Below are positions 45,811 to 58,171 of a stretch of 64,000 bases of DNA, one piece after another. How positions within the stretch are numbered: the stretch's first letter is position 1; each line of letters opens with the position of its first letter. The notes under the pieces were generated by a model. The model made no database searches and was not told where the DNA came from. It was given only the letters and a program-made list of their open reading frames with translations. Location of the stretch: NCBI GenBank assembly GCA_030544235.1, contig CM060475.1, positions 4,693,920 through 4,757,919 of the forward strand. The letters are read 5' to 3'. The DNA is from Lepturacanthus savala (Eukaryota; Chordata; Actinopteri; Scombriformes; Trichiuridae). Made by a program: the position numbers and the translations under genes.

Positions 45811-46673
45811 AAAATGAAATGGTGACAGGTTCATTTGTTATTTATTCATTACTATAACACAAAAAATGAAACAATACTGTCACATTTGGATGATTATATA
45901 TTATTATTATTATTATTATGGAAAAACAGGGCACACGACTGTATTTGGTTTCAATATTTAATTGGTCTGGTTTTCTGCAAGTTACATGTTTTAGTATGAA
46001 CTGATTGATGAAAAAAGTTCACCAAAAATAAACTAAATGATTTTTCCCTACTCTGTTTGCTGTAGCACATCATATTCCCAATGCCCTAACTACTACAGGT
46101 GAGGGTTTTTTTTTTTTTTTCAGAAAACATCTGTTATGATATCAGAATCCATTTAATCACAAGCAACTTCAGCACACGTCACAACACCATTCTTCATTTT
46201 CATTCGGAATCTTGTCTTCTTGAGTCCTGGAGTCAAACCAAGGCAAGGTGCATGAAAGACAATAATTCATGAGGGATGTATCAGGTATTTTTAGGTATTA
46301 AATGCATCCATAAAAAATATTTTTCACTAAAACCTCACCTGTAGTAGTTAGGCCATTGTGAATATGATGAACTACAGCAAACAGAGTAGGGAAAAGTCAG
46401 TTTATTTTTGGTGAATCGAATCGAATCAATGAATCATGTAACTTGCAGACGCTCCCTAACAAGAACCACAGCCAATGACTTTAGTACACTTCCAGGTCAC
46501 GTAAACCCAACCGATTAAATATTGAAATCAAATTCAGTTGTGTACCCTGTTTTTCCATTTCATATTTTCAAACTGAGCCTAAAATTGAAAAATGAAAAAC
46601 CCATCTTTTTTTTTTCATTTTTTGTGATAGAAAAATAAGCAAATGAGAAAATAACCAGTCACCTTTTCATTTT
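45811..46673. repeat. Very large imperfect palindrome (foldback), about 860 bp
   Basis: Arms of about 290 and 340 bp face each other across a spacer at 46105-46332. Exact arm matches: 24 bp (46042-46065 with 46372-46395), 20 bp CCTAACTACTACAGGTGAGG (46085-46104 with 46333-46352), 17 bp TTCACCAAAAATAAACT (46018-46034 with 46399-46415), 12 bp GGAAAAACAGGG (45920-45931 with 46545-46556) and 14 bp CACAAAAAATGAAA (45858-45871 with 46613-46626). The right arm has an extra segment of about 60 bp near 46446-46510, and the left arm has an (ATT)n insert at 45900-45919. No coding frame. A foldback-type transposon is the likeliest reading. Confidence 0.88.
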
Positions 46674-47049
46674 CGGATTTTTGCTTGCCACTTTGGGAAA
46701 TGTGTGCACAAAAACTGTCTCTTACCAAGTTTTGAGGCATGCACGTCTCTATACCATCCAGCTGGTGTGTGTAGCTGTGCATGTATTTGTATTGACAGTA
46801 TCTGGGAATACCATCTCTGTCTATATGTGCATGTGTGTGTGTGGGAGCCAGAGGAGGGAGCTGAGGCAACTGGCGGTACGAGGAGCTAAGCCCGGGATGT
46901 TAAGCACAGGGAGACACCTGGCACAGAAACTTAAGTGCTTCCACCAAGTATCATCAACCCAAGATTAAAAGCGTCGAGGGGGAGCAGTGGGAGGAGAGGG
47001 ATGCAGAGAGGAGGAGGAGGAGGGAGTGATCACGCATATGACAAGATGT

Positions 47050-47052
<3 letters not shown>
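46674..47052. other. Unique then purine-rich sequence
   Basis: 46674-46960 shows nothing; 46975-47052 is A/G-rich with GAGGAGGAGG. Confidence 0.4.

Positions 47053-47082
<30 letters not shown>
47053..47082 (+). repeat. Uninterrupted G run, 30 bp
   Basis: Thirty consecutive G inside a purine-rich stretch, able to form G-quadruplex. Length at such runs is error-prone in sequencing and assembly. Confidence 0.9.
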
Positions 47083-47083
<1 letters not shown>

Positions 47084-47440
47084 TGGGGTCAGGAGAGGAT
47101 GAGGAGCAAAGAGGGAGATGAGAAACATAACTGAAGGCAACAGGATCCACACACACGGATACACATACAAAACACTCATACAGGACAGTAATACATAGTC
47201 TACACACAGAAAAAGTATAAACCAACACTTTTAGCTGCTTGACAGATAATAGCAGGATGTTATTCTCCCTCACTAGACAACATGATTGGTGACATATGGA
47301 CTGAAAAAAGTGGGGGAGCACGGCGTATCAAACAACTTCCCAGGTAAAGGCATATCACCGCTGTCATGCAGAAAAGACGTATTTAATATTTATTACAGTC
47401 TTCTTAAAGGTTTCCCCAACTGCACTGTTTGAATGAGAGG
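47083..47440. other. Unique sequence
   Basis: Nothing recognised. Confidence 0.4.
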
Positions 47441-48480
47441 ATGCTTCACCTCAAAACATTATCCACAACAATCGCCATAATTGGAGTTACAAGGTTTTAC
47501 TCCCCCGAATCCCCCCTCCCTCACGTAAAACCGCATAGCCTGATTACCAGACAATCTTTTCTCAGATGTCTCAGTCTAGAGACTCGTCCGTCAAGGGCCT
47601 ACTGATTAGTGTACACAAATACCAGGCTAATATCCTCTGTCGATGGCAAACAACAGGATGTGTGTACCGTCTGCAATCTATGGCCTGCTCTCCTCACGTG
47701 TGTGTGTGTGTGTGTGTGTGCGCGCTCGCCGTACCCCGACTCGTCTTCAGAAATCGGTGTTTTGATTGCAGAAAGTAACTGCGTGCACGCCTCTTTAAAA
47801 AGATGTCTACGCTCTCTCCTCCCCATTTGCCGCCACTCCTGCGAATGGTTATTATTATCGTCATCAGTGGAGAACGGTTGAAATCAGGGCCCTGACAAGC
47901 AATCTCTTCTCTAACTCGATCTCTCCCTCCACTGCAAAAAATGTCACAGGCGTGCGTGTCATCCAGCGTTGGGTTTCAAAATCCAGTTTTTTTCTTTTTA
48001 CTCAAGAGAAGTGCCCGTAGGCTGAGAAAACGTCACTTTCTTCCATTAATTGACATTTCTCATGTTTAATCATGTACAAATATCTTTAAATCATTGGATC
48101 ATTTGCCTTTTTCGTGATAATCATCCACCCACCATCCCTCAAACTGACAGACTTCAACAAAACAATGGAGGAATCAATCGAACTTGCAGTGCAGACAAGT
48201 GGAATTATTGGCTTAATTTCTCACTCGATTAAAGAAAAATCTGATTCCAGGACCAAAACGTGTGACTAAATGGCTTGTTAGGGACAGGCATTTTTTACAG
48301 AGCGTCCCCCCCTCTCCATCCAGCCAGTGCACTTGTGTGCATCCTACAGTCGTATTGACAAGAGGAGGCTTACAACTGGCACACACAAGCCCCACTACAG
48401 GCTTAATAGCGTTTCAAGTGTTTTCTCCTGGACTCGTGTCGAATCTCCCGACTGAATAACAGGCTGACGTCAACACCAAA
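47441..48480. other. Candidate conserved noncoding region
   Basis: Repeat-free except for (GT)n-CGCGC at 47699-47725, an alternating tract prone to Z-DNA. CATAATTGGAG at 47476 and ATTAATTGACATTT near 48044 are homeodomain-type. Frames are short. Confidence 0.3.
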
Positions 48481-49580
48481 GGGCTGAAGGAGCAGAGATG
48501 TGTGGCCAGGCTGAATCTTCATGGAACCAATCCCACAAAACAGCAGATTTATCTTGTCTAAATGCTTGTTTGACTGAGGTCAATCATTGTGTCCATGATG
48601 GTGACGATCATATCATGCCACTGTTGATGATAACGAGGAAGTGATACAGTATTCCTCTGTTGTAAAGAGGAAATTAAATGACAGTGTCAGGTCCACAATA
48701 ACTCCATTCAGAGGCCAGTGAGTCATGATTGCAGATTTTTCTGTCTGGCAGTGAGTCAGGTACATCGTCTGTCTGTTTTCAGGACATTGGAGAAGAGCTA
48801 CAGTCAAGCTCTTTCTGCGGCTTAGCGCCGATAATCCAACCCACAATTCTCCTTTCATTCTGAACCCAGAGAGAGGATGAAAGATTTAGACATTCACCCT
48901 TGCTCTCTAAAGCCTCGCTCCTTCTCCTTTTTTTTTTGCATTCCTCTCTCGCTCCTCTCCATCTCTATTTGTCTCTCGTTATCCCTCACCCCATGACTCA
49001 GAACAGTAAAAGATCTTGTGATGATTATTTCACAAGCGTGCTGATATCATCTTTGTGGGTTGTCTCGCCTCTTCTCATCTAGGAAGGGGTTTACAAAGCG
49101 TTGAACATACAGCCGCCTCGTCTCTCTAAAGCATCTTTACTTTGAAGCCTATTGAAGGACTATTAGTAGCCTTTCAATATGGATCAGCACCAGTGGAAGA
49201 AAGCAGCAAAAATGGTTCCTCTCAAGAATCTCATGGCTATTTTCTTTTACTGGTCACATTGTTCTGCAAAATAGTAGGAGGAGAGAGAGCTAGATAAGAT
49301 TACAAAAAATTATCAGTCAATATGAATTAACGTACAATTGGTGTTTAACAGTAGAATATGTAACTTCCCCAATATGCTAGTGGTGCATATGACCACATTT
49401 TAAGGTCATGATTGGGTTGAACCAGATATTTTCTTACTTAGTTGTTCATCTTTGATTCTCATTCAACAACAGTTGAACAACAGATCCAAGCTGTGGAAAT
49501 GTTCAAACTGTGACTACTGGGAAGGATTAGAGTGCTTTGACACCAACATGTGCACTCGGGTACACACTAAGTCAAGCTCA
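48481..49580. other. Unique sequence
   Basis: T run at 48930-48939 and a C/T-rich stretch to about 48990. Nothing else recognised. Confidence 0.4.
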
Positions 49581-50025
49581 CCTGGGTCTACCCATCCTTT
49601 ATTGCACGTAAATTCACTCTACTGTAAAATTTAGTCTGGACACCAAGGAGTCCCTCACCTAGGGAACCAATCACAAACTGGGGGAATGTGCAGCAAGAGG
49701 ATGACGAAACACAGAAGTGACTTTGTGGATAAACGTGGATACAACATGGCGGCAGATGGTAATTTACCTTTTGATACAGCCTTTGAAAGTGTTGAAAGTA
49801 ACTTAGACTGCAGGTTTATTTTGAAAAATGAGTTACTTTTAGCACTAAACCGTTTGATCACCATTGAGTTTGATATGATTGGCTATAAGCATTTAATAGG
49901 CATTGGTAGCACCCAATAAACAGCTCTGGACTTCCATAAACTACGCTTCCAATATGAATGAATGTGAAATGAATGAATGGTTCCCAGACCGGATATCAAT
50001 CCACATTGATATGGTGCTAGCCAGG
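49581..50025 (+). mobile_element. Repeat family C, copy 2 (uninterrupted), 445 bp
   Basis: Begins CCTGGGTCTACCC and ends GGTGCTAGCCAGG, an imperfect inverted pair, so it looks TIR-bounded. It aligns with 5363-5632 plus 6162-6270. From ATG at 49746 a frame reads MAADGNLPFDTAFESVESNL and runs on to TAA at 49917, longer than in copy 1, where it stops after 21 codons. The shared start with mostly synonymous differences suggests the first exon of a transposon gene that the non-autonomous copies captured or kept. Product unknown. Confidence 0.7.
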
Positions 50026-50449
50026 CAAAAATCAAGCAGGCCAAGACTAGATCCACTTGACTCCGTACCAAGTGGGCCAAGACCACCTCTTTTTGGACGT
50101 CTCAGCCTGCTTGATTTCATCCTTCTGGCAAGAACGTAAAGATGGGTCCAAAGGAACTAGTCAAGATGCACCTTGAGAGCAGATGCTATATATCTCATTT
50201 CCTGTTTGCTTGAAGATAAACATTGATTAAACATCAATCAGACCAATTTTGGTTTCTTTGCAGGTGTGAAAGAAGACCACACTGCAGTGGCTACATGCCT
50301 GGTGCAGACCAAATAATCAAGCTGGTGGTGTGAAAGTGCCTTTAATATCTATTTTTTTGTCATGCAATAACGTGGTCACTAAGAATTCATTTTGCCAGGC
50401 TTCAAGTTATTTGTTTGTGTCCACACTACAGTGGATTTGACCAATCAGC
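50026..50449. other. Unique sequence with a short inverted pair
   Basis: AATCAAGCAGGC at 50030-50041 faces GCCTGCTTGATT near 50106-50117, a 12-bp perfect inverted pair with about 64 bp between. It may be the edge of another small element. Confidence 0.4.
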
Positions 50450-50630
50450 ATCACGCATGATCGCATGATCACACAGTGACATTTCACTCTAGCCGTGATA
50501 GAAGGTGATAGACAGATAGTTCATAAACACCTGCCAAGTATTTTCTTGAAAGTACCTGCCCTTTTCCAAACTGTTCCTAAGGACGACTTCCCAGATGGTT
50601 ATCTGTGACGAGCCATCTGGCCACATCATG
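50450..50630 (-). repeat. Dispersed repeat B, copy 2
   Basis: Reverse-complement match to 8766-8945, with the CCAGATGG/CCATCTGG hairpin retained at about 50592-50622. Confidence 0.7.
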
Positions 50631-51290
50631 TTAATATTAGCCATCATGACCAGTGATATTTTGTACAAATCACTCGAAAACAAGTCTCAGACGTTGTGTG
50701 TGTACTTCTGTTCTCTGCACTGCAGTCATCTATGGTCTGCTCAATCAACTTAAGACAACTCTGGAGCTCTCTTGAATTTAAGAATTTTTTTCTTCATTTC
50801 TAAGAAATTCTTTGATCTTTCAGTCTTGCAAACAAACAAAAAAAGCCCAAAATTGTCTTAATTAGAACAAAACTGACTATAACTGTGACTACAGATGCAC
50901 AGGTCTGACAACTCTTTGTCTATCTGTTGTCATTTCACAATAAACGCTGATTCAATGACTTTGGTGTGACACACGTTCTGGAAACGTGTTAGAATCTTTT
51001 CATAACCTTTTCAAATTGCTAAATGAAGCTTGTACAGTGACACCGACAAGCAATGACTGATGATGAAGGTGATGTGATATACAGGGCTACAGCAGAATAA
51101 ATGTACCTATAATAATATGTATTAATGTAAGTGTAATGAATGCAAGCATTGACAATTTCCTGTAAACCGTCTAATGCTGGTTAAAATCCTCCTACGAGCC
51201 AACTGGTGAATTTAGGAAATCGACTGAAGTTTCCACTACTGCAATTCTTATGATACATAAAAGTGTGATATCCTGTTTTTAAAGATCCGT
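50631..51290. other. AT-rich unique sequence
   Basis: Nothing recognised. Confidence 0.4.
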
Positions 51291-51960
51291 GCAATAAAAC
51301 AGCGCTTCGGGTGCTATTACTCATACTTGACTATGAGGGCGACTGCTGGACGAGCTAATTACTGTACAAGGACTCAAATGAAAGCAGAGGCGGTAAAACA
51401 GGCAAAGTTTTAAAAGCGAATCTGAGAAATAAAATATGCGAGACTCATGTGGCCCTTTGCTGGTACCTCCCGCACCTCCTTCTATCCCTGATCCTTCTAT
51501 ATTCCTAACTCATTTGGCAGCTCGTGTTGCCCCTCAACTGGCATCTAAAGGCTTTGATGTAGCTGACAGACGCCGGGCGAGCACCGTGGTAACCTGTGTT
51601 TGAGGAGTCTCCGGGCTGCCCTCTCTACATCCCCTCACTCTTTTCCGATCCTTTTGTGTCTGCCGTCTCTCTCTGCCGGCTAATGAGCCGTGCAGGACTG
51701 CCATCATTCTGTGTAGTCATGTAGAGAGTCAGGGAAGAGGAAGAAAAAAAAAAAGCGCTGGAGAGACAGAAAATGGGTGAGACGGTGAAAGAAGAGAGTG
51801 GGGACATGATGTTTTCCCTCACCTCCTCCCTAATCAGGCCCGTCTCCCTGCCGAACACCACACGGCAATTAGACCTGACAGTACTCCGACTTCCAGAATC
51901 CCACCAGGACTACACATTCAAACACTCAAATAAACACAAGGGGGGAAATGCCTGAAAACC
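51291..51960. other. Candidate conserved noncoding block
   Basis: GC-balanced, repeat-free, with CpGs, GCTAATTACTG near 51354 and CTAATCAGGCC near 51830. An A-rich run lies at 51743-51756. Confidence 0.3.
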
Positions 51961-52980
51961 GGCACAACTTCAAGAAAACAGAGCTCCTGATAGCACGGAG
52001 GTATGAAAAAATAAAAAAAACAACTCAAACTATAAAGACAGAGTGGATAAAAAAAAGGAAATATATAAAAAATCTTGATGTTCCATCGTGCGTGGCCAGA
52101 TGTTTTATGGCAAAGTGGTCATGACTGTGCGGGAGAGCTGTCTGCAATCCCTAGAGGACGGAGGAGCAGGACGATAACAGACACGCAGAGCTCACTTGCA
52201 TGAACAGTGAGCTAATTGGGATAATTAGTTTGTTACCTCGCTCGTTATTGCATTTTAATGTGGATTCCAAATGATCAGGAGGGGGAGGAGCGGGCAGATG
52301 TATGTATGTTTTTACGCCTATGTGTGTTTGCGCCGCCGTGTCTCTGCATGACATTTATATCTCAGGCAATTAGCCGACAGCTTGTATTCAGCAGGTAAGG
52401 CTCGCAGGGACTTATTCAGGCCACATACAAAAACATTTAAAACCGGGGGAAAAAAAAAAAAAAAATCTCCCCCTTCGATATGAAATGCCCCGTATTAAAT
52501 ATCATTAGTCTGTGGGTGTGCTGAATGCATTCCAGGAGCTATTCTGTAAGGCAATTTGCATTTTTCATGCCGAATTTTCCCTCATCCCGGTGCTATATCT
52601 ACTTCTATGTCGGTTAATGATTTTCCGCATTTGCCAGCGTACCTTTCAACAACTTCCAGAGAAGGGACATAAACTTGTTGCATTCAGCTGGGGGTTAAAT
52701 GCGTAGGCGGAGAGAGCGATAGCAATGGTAAAAAAAAAAAAAAAGCAAGGGAGAACACTTTTTTTTCCTCAGTCTGCAAAAAAAAATAAGCTGTCTCCAT
52801 CAAACTGCATGTGTTGTGTGAGAATCGAATCATGGAGAGACTCATCTATCATGGATTAATGCCTTTATGATTGTTAAATATCAGTGGGAACGATGGATTT
52901 TTGAAATACGCCCTTGCTCTTTAACTCTGAGGAGAGGAGTTCTGAAACAGATTTTATTATTGGTGCTTTCGATAGCTAAA
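51961..52980. other. Candidate conserved noncoding region
   Basis: Contains GAGCTAATTGGGATAATTAG near 52209, ATTTGCAT (octamer, reverse) at 52554-52561 and GGTTAATGATTTTCC near 52611. A runs at 52450-52466 and 52731-52744 interrupt it. Confidence 0.35.
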
Positions 52981-54050
52981 TAAAATACCACCTTGAAGTG
53001 GTCCAGAAGGTATCTCAATGTGACATTGTCTGTTCATCACCATGCAACAAGAAATGCCACATATAGCATGTGTCATCTAAGGAAGCTTGTGTTTTTCTTG
53101 GAATGCTACTTTAAAGGCACATTTCTAAGTTTGAATTTATATTATTGATCTGTACTGGGATATCTGCATGATTTACAGTAAAAAAAACTGCTTATTTATC
53201 TAATACTGGCCCTTTAAGGCCAGGTTATACTTTCCTCAACGACAGTCACCCTGACATTGATGCAGAATCGTGATGAGAAAATTTGATACATGCTGATTTC
53301 TCTTGCAGCAAACTTCTATTCTCTGAAAGTGTAGGGATAGTGTCTAGAAAACTCCACCAACAGCATGGAGTATTACTTTTTCCCCATCAGAACAGGTTGA
53401 ATGTAGCAGATGTATTCAGTAAATTCTGCAGATGATAGCCAACAGCAGAATTCCACTTCCTTTTCTTGTTCTTTACTTGATACGGAAACTCAAATCAATC
53501 CATAAATATATTTAAGCCTGAATCTATTCCCTAATACCGAGTGGATGACCTGTTAACCAACAGAATTCTGTCTGTAACCATCACAAAGAGGAAATAGTAA
53601 CCTTTAGTCTTGGCTAATATACAAATATTTTAAGGTCATGTTCAGTCACAGTATGAACTGTCTATCAATGAAAGGCTCTTGAATGGATATAAGTAGTAAA
53701 TAATGTCTAAATAATGACTAAATAGGGCATTACAACGTAAGGCCCTGGACGACTTTTCAATTTTCCTGAAAAACATGAACATGATGAACATATTCTCTAA
53801 GATGTTGACAAAAGGAGATTATAAAGGATCCAATTAAATAATCACACAAACAGCTCAAATGTCAATTAAATATCAATACTATCTAATACTAATACTAATA
53901 TCATACTACTGATATTATATTAAACTATTTTCTTATTGTATTGATGATGTGGATATCGATGATATATATTGATGCTGTAACGGGCCCTGAATAACATTAC
54001 CAAGGCACTTTCACCTCCAGTCTTGGACTTTGATAACGTTAAGGAGACAT
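52981..54050. other. AT-rich unique sequence
   Basis: Low-complexity ATACTAATACTAAT words near 53884-53905. No gene or defined repeat. Confidence 0.4.
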
Positions 54051-54700
54051 CCAACATCAAAGCCATGTAAAAAAGTAACAAAAAAATGGAAATATCAGTG
54101 TAAACTGTCCATAATCACTGTTGCAGAATTCAACCCCACAACGCTTTGGTTCCAGCTTCGTCTCAAACCGTCGTCTTTCCACCAACGAGCAGCATAGTAC
54201 GGGCGTGCCCCGCGCATGAAACGGATGACAGGTTGGAGTGAAATGAAGCGCGGAGAGAGGAGGCCTGTGTCCGGTTGATGATAGTGAAGCCGCGCGTGTC
54301 GCCACTGAACCTCTGCCGCTATCGCCTCCTTGAAGAAGCCATTTCAAGCGCACACATCAATAGCCAACTCTCTGGAGCAGAGCGCAGCGATAATTCCAGA
54401 TAAATCATTCCCTTCGCGGAGCCACTTGCTGCGTTCAAACGCACCCGTGACCTTCAGCGCTGCCTCTTTCTACATCATATAGCCCGGGAATATAAAAGCT
54501 TATTAGCTCAGAACATTGTTGATACGTTTGTTCGAAGGCAATGCACTAATGAGGCGTTGCAGGATGCAGGCGGCTGCCGACTCTCCTTTTGGAGATATTT
54601 TTTCCCCGCCAGAGGAGCATAATACACTGCTAATGGCATCTCCTTCACAAATGGGCAAATAAAAAGAGAGATGAAGTGCAATATTGCTTTACCATATCAA
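54051..54700. other. CpG-rich block, candidate regulatory element
   Basis: GC-rich, repeat-free, with CGCGCGTGTCGCC near 54292, GGAGCATAATACACTGCTAATGG near 54614 and ACCATATCAAAGG (TCF-like) near 54691. Confidence 0.33.
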
Positions 54701-55619
54701 AGGAAGTGGCGTCCGCAGATTGCGCGCCTGTCTGTTGGCGTGTTGACGGGCGAGCAGGAGGGTGGACTCCTGTGATGGACGTGGAGACAGTTGGGGAAAA
54801 AAAAGACAATCGAATGATGAATATATGAACAAACAGCAAAATATAAGCTATAGACCAACAGAAAAAATTACAACTGTACACATGATGTTTGAGGAAAGGC
54901 TCAAATAATATGTACAAACCTTAAAGACCTAAATTCCCAATAAAGGATGCATTGTTTATTTATATTATACATCATATTTACTGTAACATACAGTATATTT
55001 GTGTTATGTCACTGACAACACTGATACTTACACACATAATGTATGTTGACACACTCAGCAGCAGCAGCTCCATTGTGCTGTAGCAGGTCATGTAACACTG
55101 CTGTGAAAGGGAGAAAACTGACTTCACAACCTGTTTTAATCTTTTCACAATTTCAGGTGCCACCTCTGTCATGGGGAATGAAATTAACATCAATCACAGC
55201 TTTGGCTGTTTCCAATATGATACTCACTTTATGCAGCATTAGTCAGGATGGGAGATAAACCATGATCACAGACCATGCTTCCAACTTCCTGAATTGCACA
55301 GGTGAGGTCATTGGTCAGTACCATTTGTTTAGGATTAGTGGGGGAACTCTGGACTTCATCCATAACTTAAGTGGAGTTATTTAGTCTGGATTCTGTTGAG
55401 TAAAAACAGAACAAAGAAGCTTTGCAGATTAAACTGAGAAAGCAAAAACTACTACAGTTATTGTCATCCATGAACTTGAATAATATGCACACAACCCCCA
55501 CCCCTTCTTGTGCTGCTGTAGTTTTGCCCAGTGTCGACACTCCCGGTTCATTTTCTGCTTTAAAACTTAAATCTGAAGATAAATGAGTGACATCATTTTG
55601 CTTTATCTTCAACTATTAA
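54701..55619. other. Unique sequence
   Basis: Nothing recognised beyond short frames. Confidence 0.4.
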
Positions 55620-55965
55620 TGTACTGTTTTAAACACAGGAATCCAACTGTAAACAATTACAGTAAATTGCTGCATATTTTACAATGAATCACAATAGTCA
55701 AAGAAATAATATTATAATAGAGTTTATCATACTGTAAATACAACTGAAATCACAGTATTTAATTGATTTTCTATTGTACAATTAATCACCCAGTACTGTA
55801 TTTATTTTATTCATTTATTTGTATTTTATTTTACAGTTAATACAGTAAATACAATTAAAATCACAGTATTTTTAAACTTTATTTTATTTTACAGTAAAGA
55901 CACAATACTGTAGACAGAAGTACACTACTTCTACAATAATAATAATAATACAGTAACTTTCTGGA
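55620..55965 (+). repeat. ACTGTAA-rich dispersed repeat, copy 2
   Basis: Contains GTAAATACAACTGAAATCAC followed by AGTATTTAATT, and GTAAAGACACAATACTGTAG before TACACTACTTCTAC, in the same order as copy 3. It also holds extra TTTTATTTTACAGT duplications and an (AAT)n run at 55937-55948. Confidence 0.65.
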
Positions 55966-56450
55966 TAAGTTAGTTACTGCTACTCATTTAATGTATTTAT
56001 CCTTTACACAGAGGCATCACTGCTTTATATAGCAGCAGAGAATAAAGTTTTTTTTTTCTCTAATCATTGTCCTTTATTTACAATTTCAATCCCTCCCATC
56101 TGACCTGATGAGACACATAAAGCAGCGGTGACATCCCAACAACTGACAGCTGCAGCAATCACTCTTTAATTATCCTGCCCATCTCTCTGTCCATCCTTTT
56201 ACTGCTCTGTAAATTATCTTCCTGCCTGAGCCGCCCGCTTGTATGACTTAGTTTTTTTTTTTTTTTTTTTTGCGCTGAAAGCCCCCCAGAGGACGGGTGC
56301 CTTCGCCTCTCGTTGGGAGACTCACTCAAAGGCCGGCTCCGAAGGGGGAAAGAAATTCGACTTTGTTCTGGCAGTGAGCGCGATGTGGAGGAAAAAAAAT
56401 GTCTGGAAGGCCGATATAATTAGAGGAGGAAGTGAGAGGTAAAGATAAAC
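55966..56450. other. Candidate conserved noncoding block
   Basis: Repeat-free except for a T run at 56251-56270. CACTCTTTAATTATCC near 56160 and GATATAATTAGAGG near 56413. Confidence 0.3.
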
Positions 56451-57069
56451 ACTGGTTTAGACGTGAACTCAAAATAGTAAAGCAGCTCAGACTTGGACTT
56501 TCTAAAGGCAAATAGTGACGGCAGCACCACAGGAACATCCTACTCTACTGTTGTAAGCACTTTCTGAGGGGTGAGGTGGAGACATGGGTGAATAAAGGAA
56601 AATAAGCAGTTCTTAATTGTTTCCCAAATGGTTTGCAATGGAGATGGATATTTTCAAGTCTTGCAATAGGAAAAAAAGGTGAGTATTGGTGAGGTAATTA
56701 CTGATCATTGGATGGCTCAGAGGCGTCTATAACAGGAGTAAAGGATGAAAACAGAGGTTTAAATTTAAGTTGAGGTGTCTTTAAAAGTACAGGCAAAGAC
56801 ATTAAATAGAAACAGCAATTCACGTACGATGATATAAGTCCAATCTGTGATGACACAAGTAGTTTTGGAGCCAATCACAATCCAGTATAGAATTAAAACA
56901 ACTCCATTGCATATAGCCTACACTGAAAAAGGAATTTCAAGAAGCAGCAGGCATCTTGTAACCAGCACTTTCACTTTTGAAATTAAAAACATTTGCATAT
57001 TCATAGCTTCTGGATTTCAATGGAGAAGGTAATTTTAGGAATCTCTTAGCAGGTATTTAATGCTCTTAC
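56451..57069. other. Unique sequence
   Basis: Nothing recognised. Confidence 0.4.
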
Positions 57070-57260
57070 ATCGTAGAAAGTGTTTTAATATCAGTTTGAT
57101 TATAAGAAGGTCTTGGTGTTGTGTAAATACGGTCCCATGTTTCAAAACTCTTAAATAAATTCCACGAAACCTTTAAGCAGTAATTTTCAATATTTATATA
57201 TAAATGGGTCAAATGATTGACAGGAGCTGCTTGTAGAATTATCACCTGATTCTGCAGTTG
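57070..57260 (+). repeat. Distant copy of the TTAAAGGTCCCATA-type repeat
   Basis: GTTTGATTATAAGAAGG, TCCCATGTTTCAAAACTCT and AAATTCCACGAAACC correspond to segments of 42050-42110. Strongly diverged. Confidence 0.35.
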
Positions 57261-57349
57261 CTGTACTGAGAAGATTCATGTATTTTAGATAATTGTTTTG
57301 AATTTGAAACACACAACTTTATTGTAAAAGTCAGGGAAAAAACATATTT

Positions 57350-57594
57350 TCAAGGGAAACACAGTAGTGTTACTCTAAACAATAATTATAGTAGATTGTT
57401 GTATATTTTACATTAAATCACATCACAATCACAGTAGTGAAGAGTCACTGTAGTAAATCACAGTAGTCAGAGTTGCAGTATTATAATATAGTTCACCCAA
57501 TGCTGTAAATACAACTGAAATCACAGTATTTAATTTATTTTTATCATACAGTAAAGGCACAATACTGCAAACTGAGGTACAGTACTTCTATTAC

Positions 57595-57598
<4 letters not shown>
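57350..57598 (+). repeat. ACTGTAA-rich dispersed repeat, copy 3
   Basis: Contains CACAGTAGTCAGAGTTGCAG, GTAAATACAACTGAAATCAC and GTAAAGGCACAATACTGCAA, matching copy 2 in order and copy 1 in reverse. It runs into an AT array. Confidence 0.65.

Positions 57599-57664
<66 letters not shown>
57599..57664. repeat. (AT)n microsatellite, 66 bp
   Basis: Perfect run. Confidence 0.97.
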
Positions 57665-57669
<5 letters not shown>

Positions 57670-58169
57670 GAACTTTCTTATTTCTGTTTTCTACATTTTA
57701 CTTAACATTTTACAGCACGCACACTCTCATGTCAGACACACTTCAGAGAGAAAACCTGTAGTTTAGCCCAGACTGTGATGCAAGACCTAAATTCCCTCAG
57801 TGACACCATCCCACCTCCAAACACACACACACAAACACACGCACCATGTATTGTCTTCAGCTATGCTCAATTATTAATGGATAAACAAAGAGCTGTGAAC
57901 TGTGATGGGCTGTTGGCAGATATTTCACTCTCTCATATCTTGGAGGCCCAGGAAAAACATACACGAGAGCTGGCACTGTAAAGAGGGAGGAGAAGCTTAA
58001 GGTCAAACTCACTCACCGTTCACTTACACACACACTACTAAAGAACACACACACACGCCTGCACACACAACCAGATGTGCATGCATGTATTCGGGATCAG
58101 ATACAAACAAACTGAAGATCTGCAAGGAGTAGAAAGAGTCTAAAAATGTTCGGGGGTGGGTGCGGAGGG

Positions 58170-58171
<2 letters not shown>
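57665..58171. other. Unique sequence with CA-rich words
   Basis: ACACACACAC runs near 57821 and 58025-58060. No gene. Confidence 0.4.
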
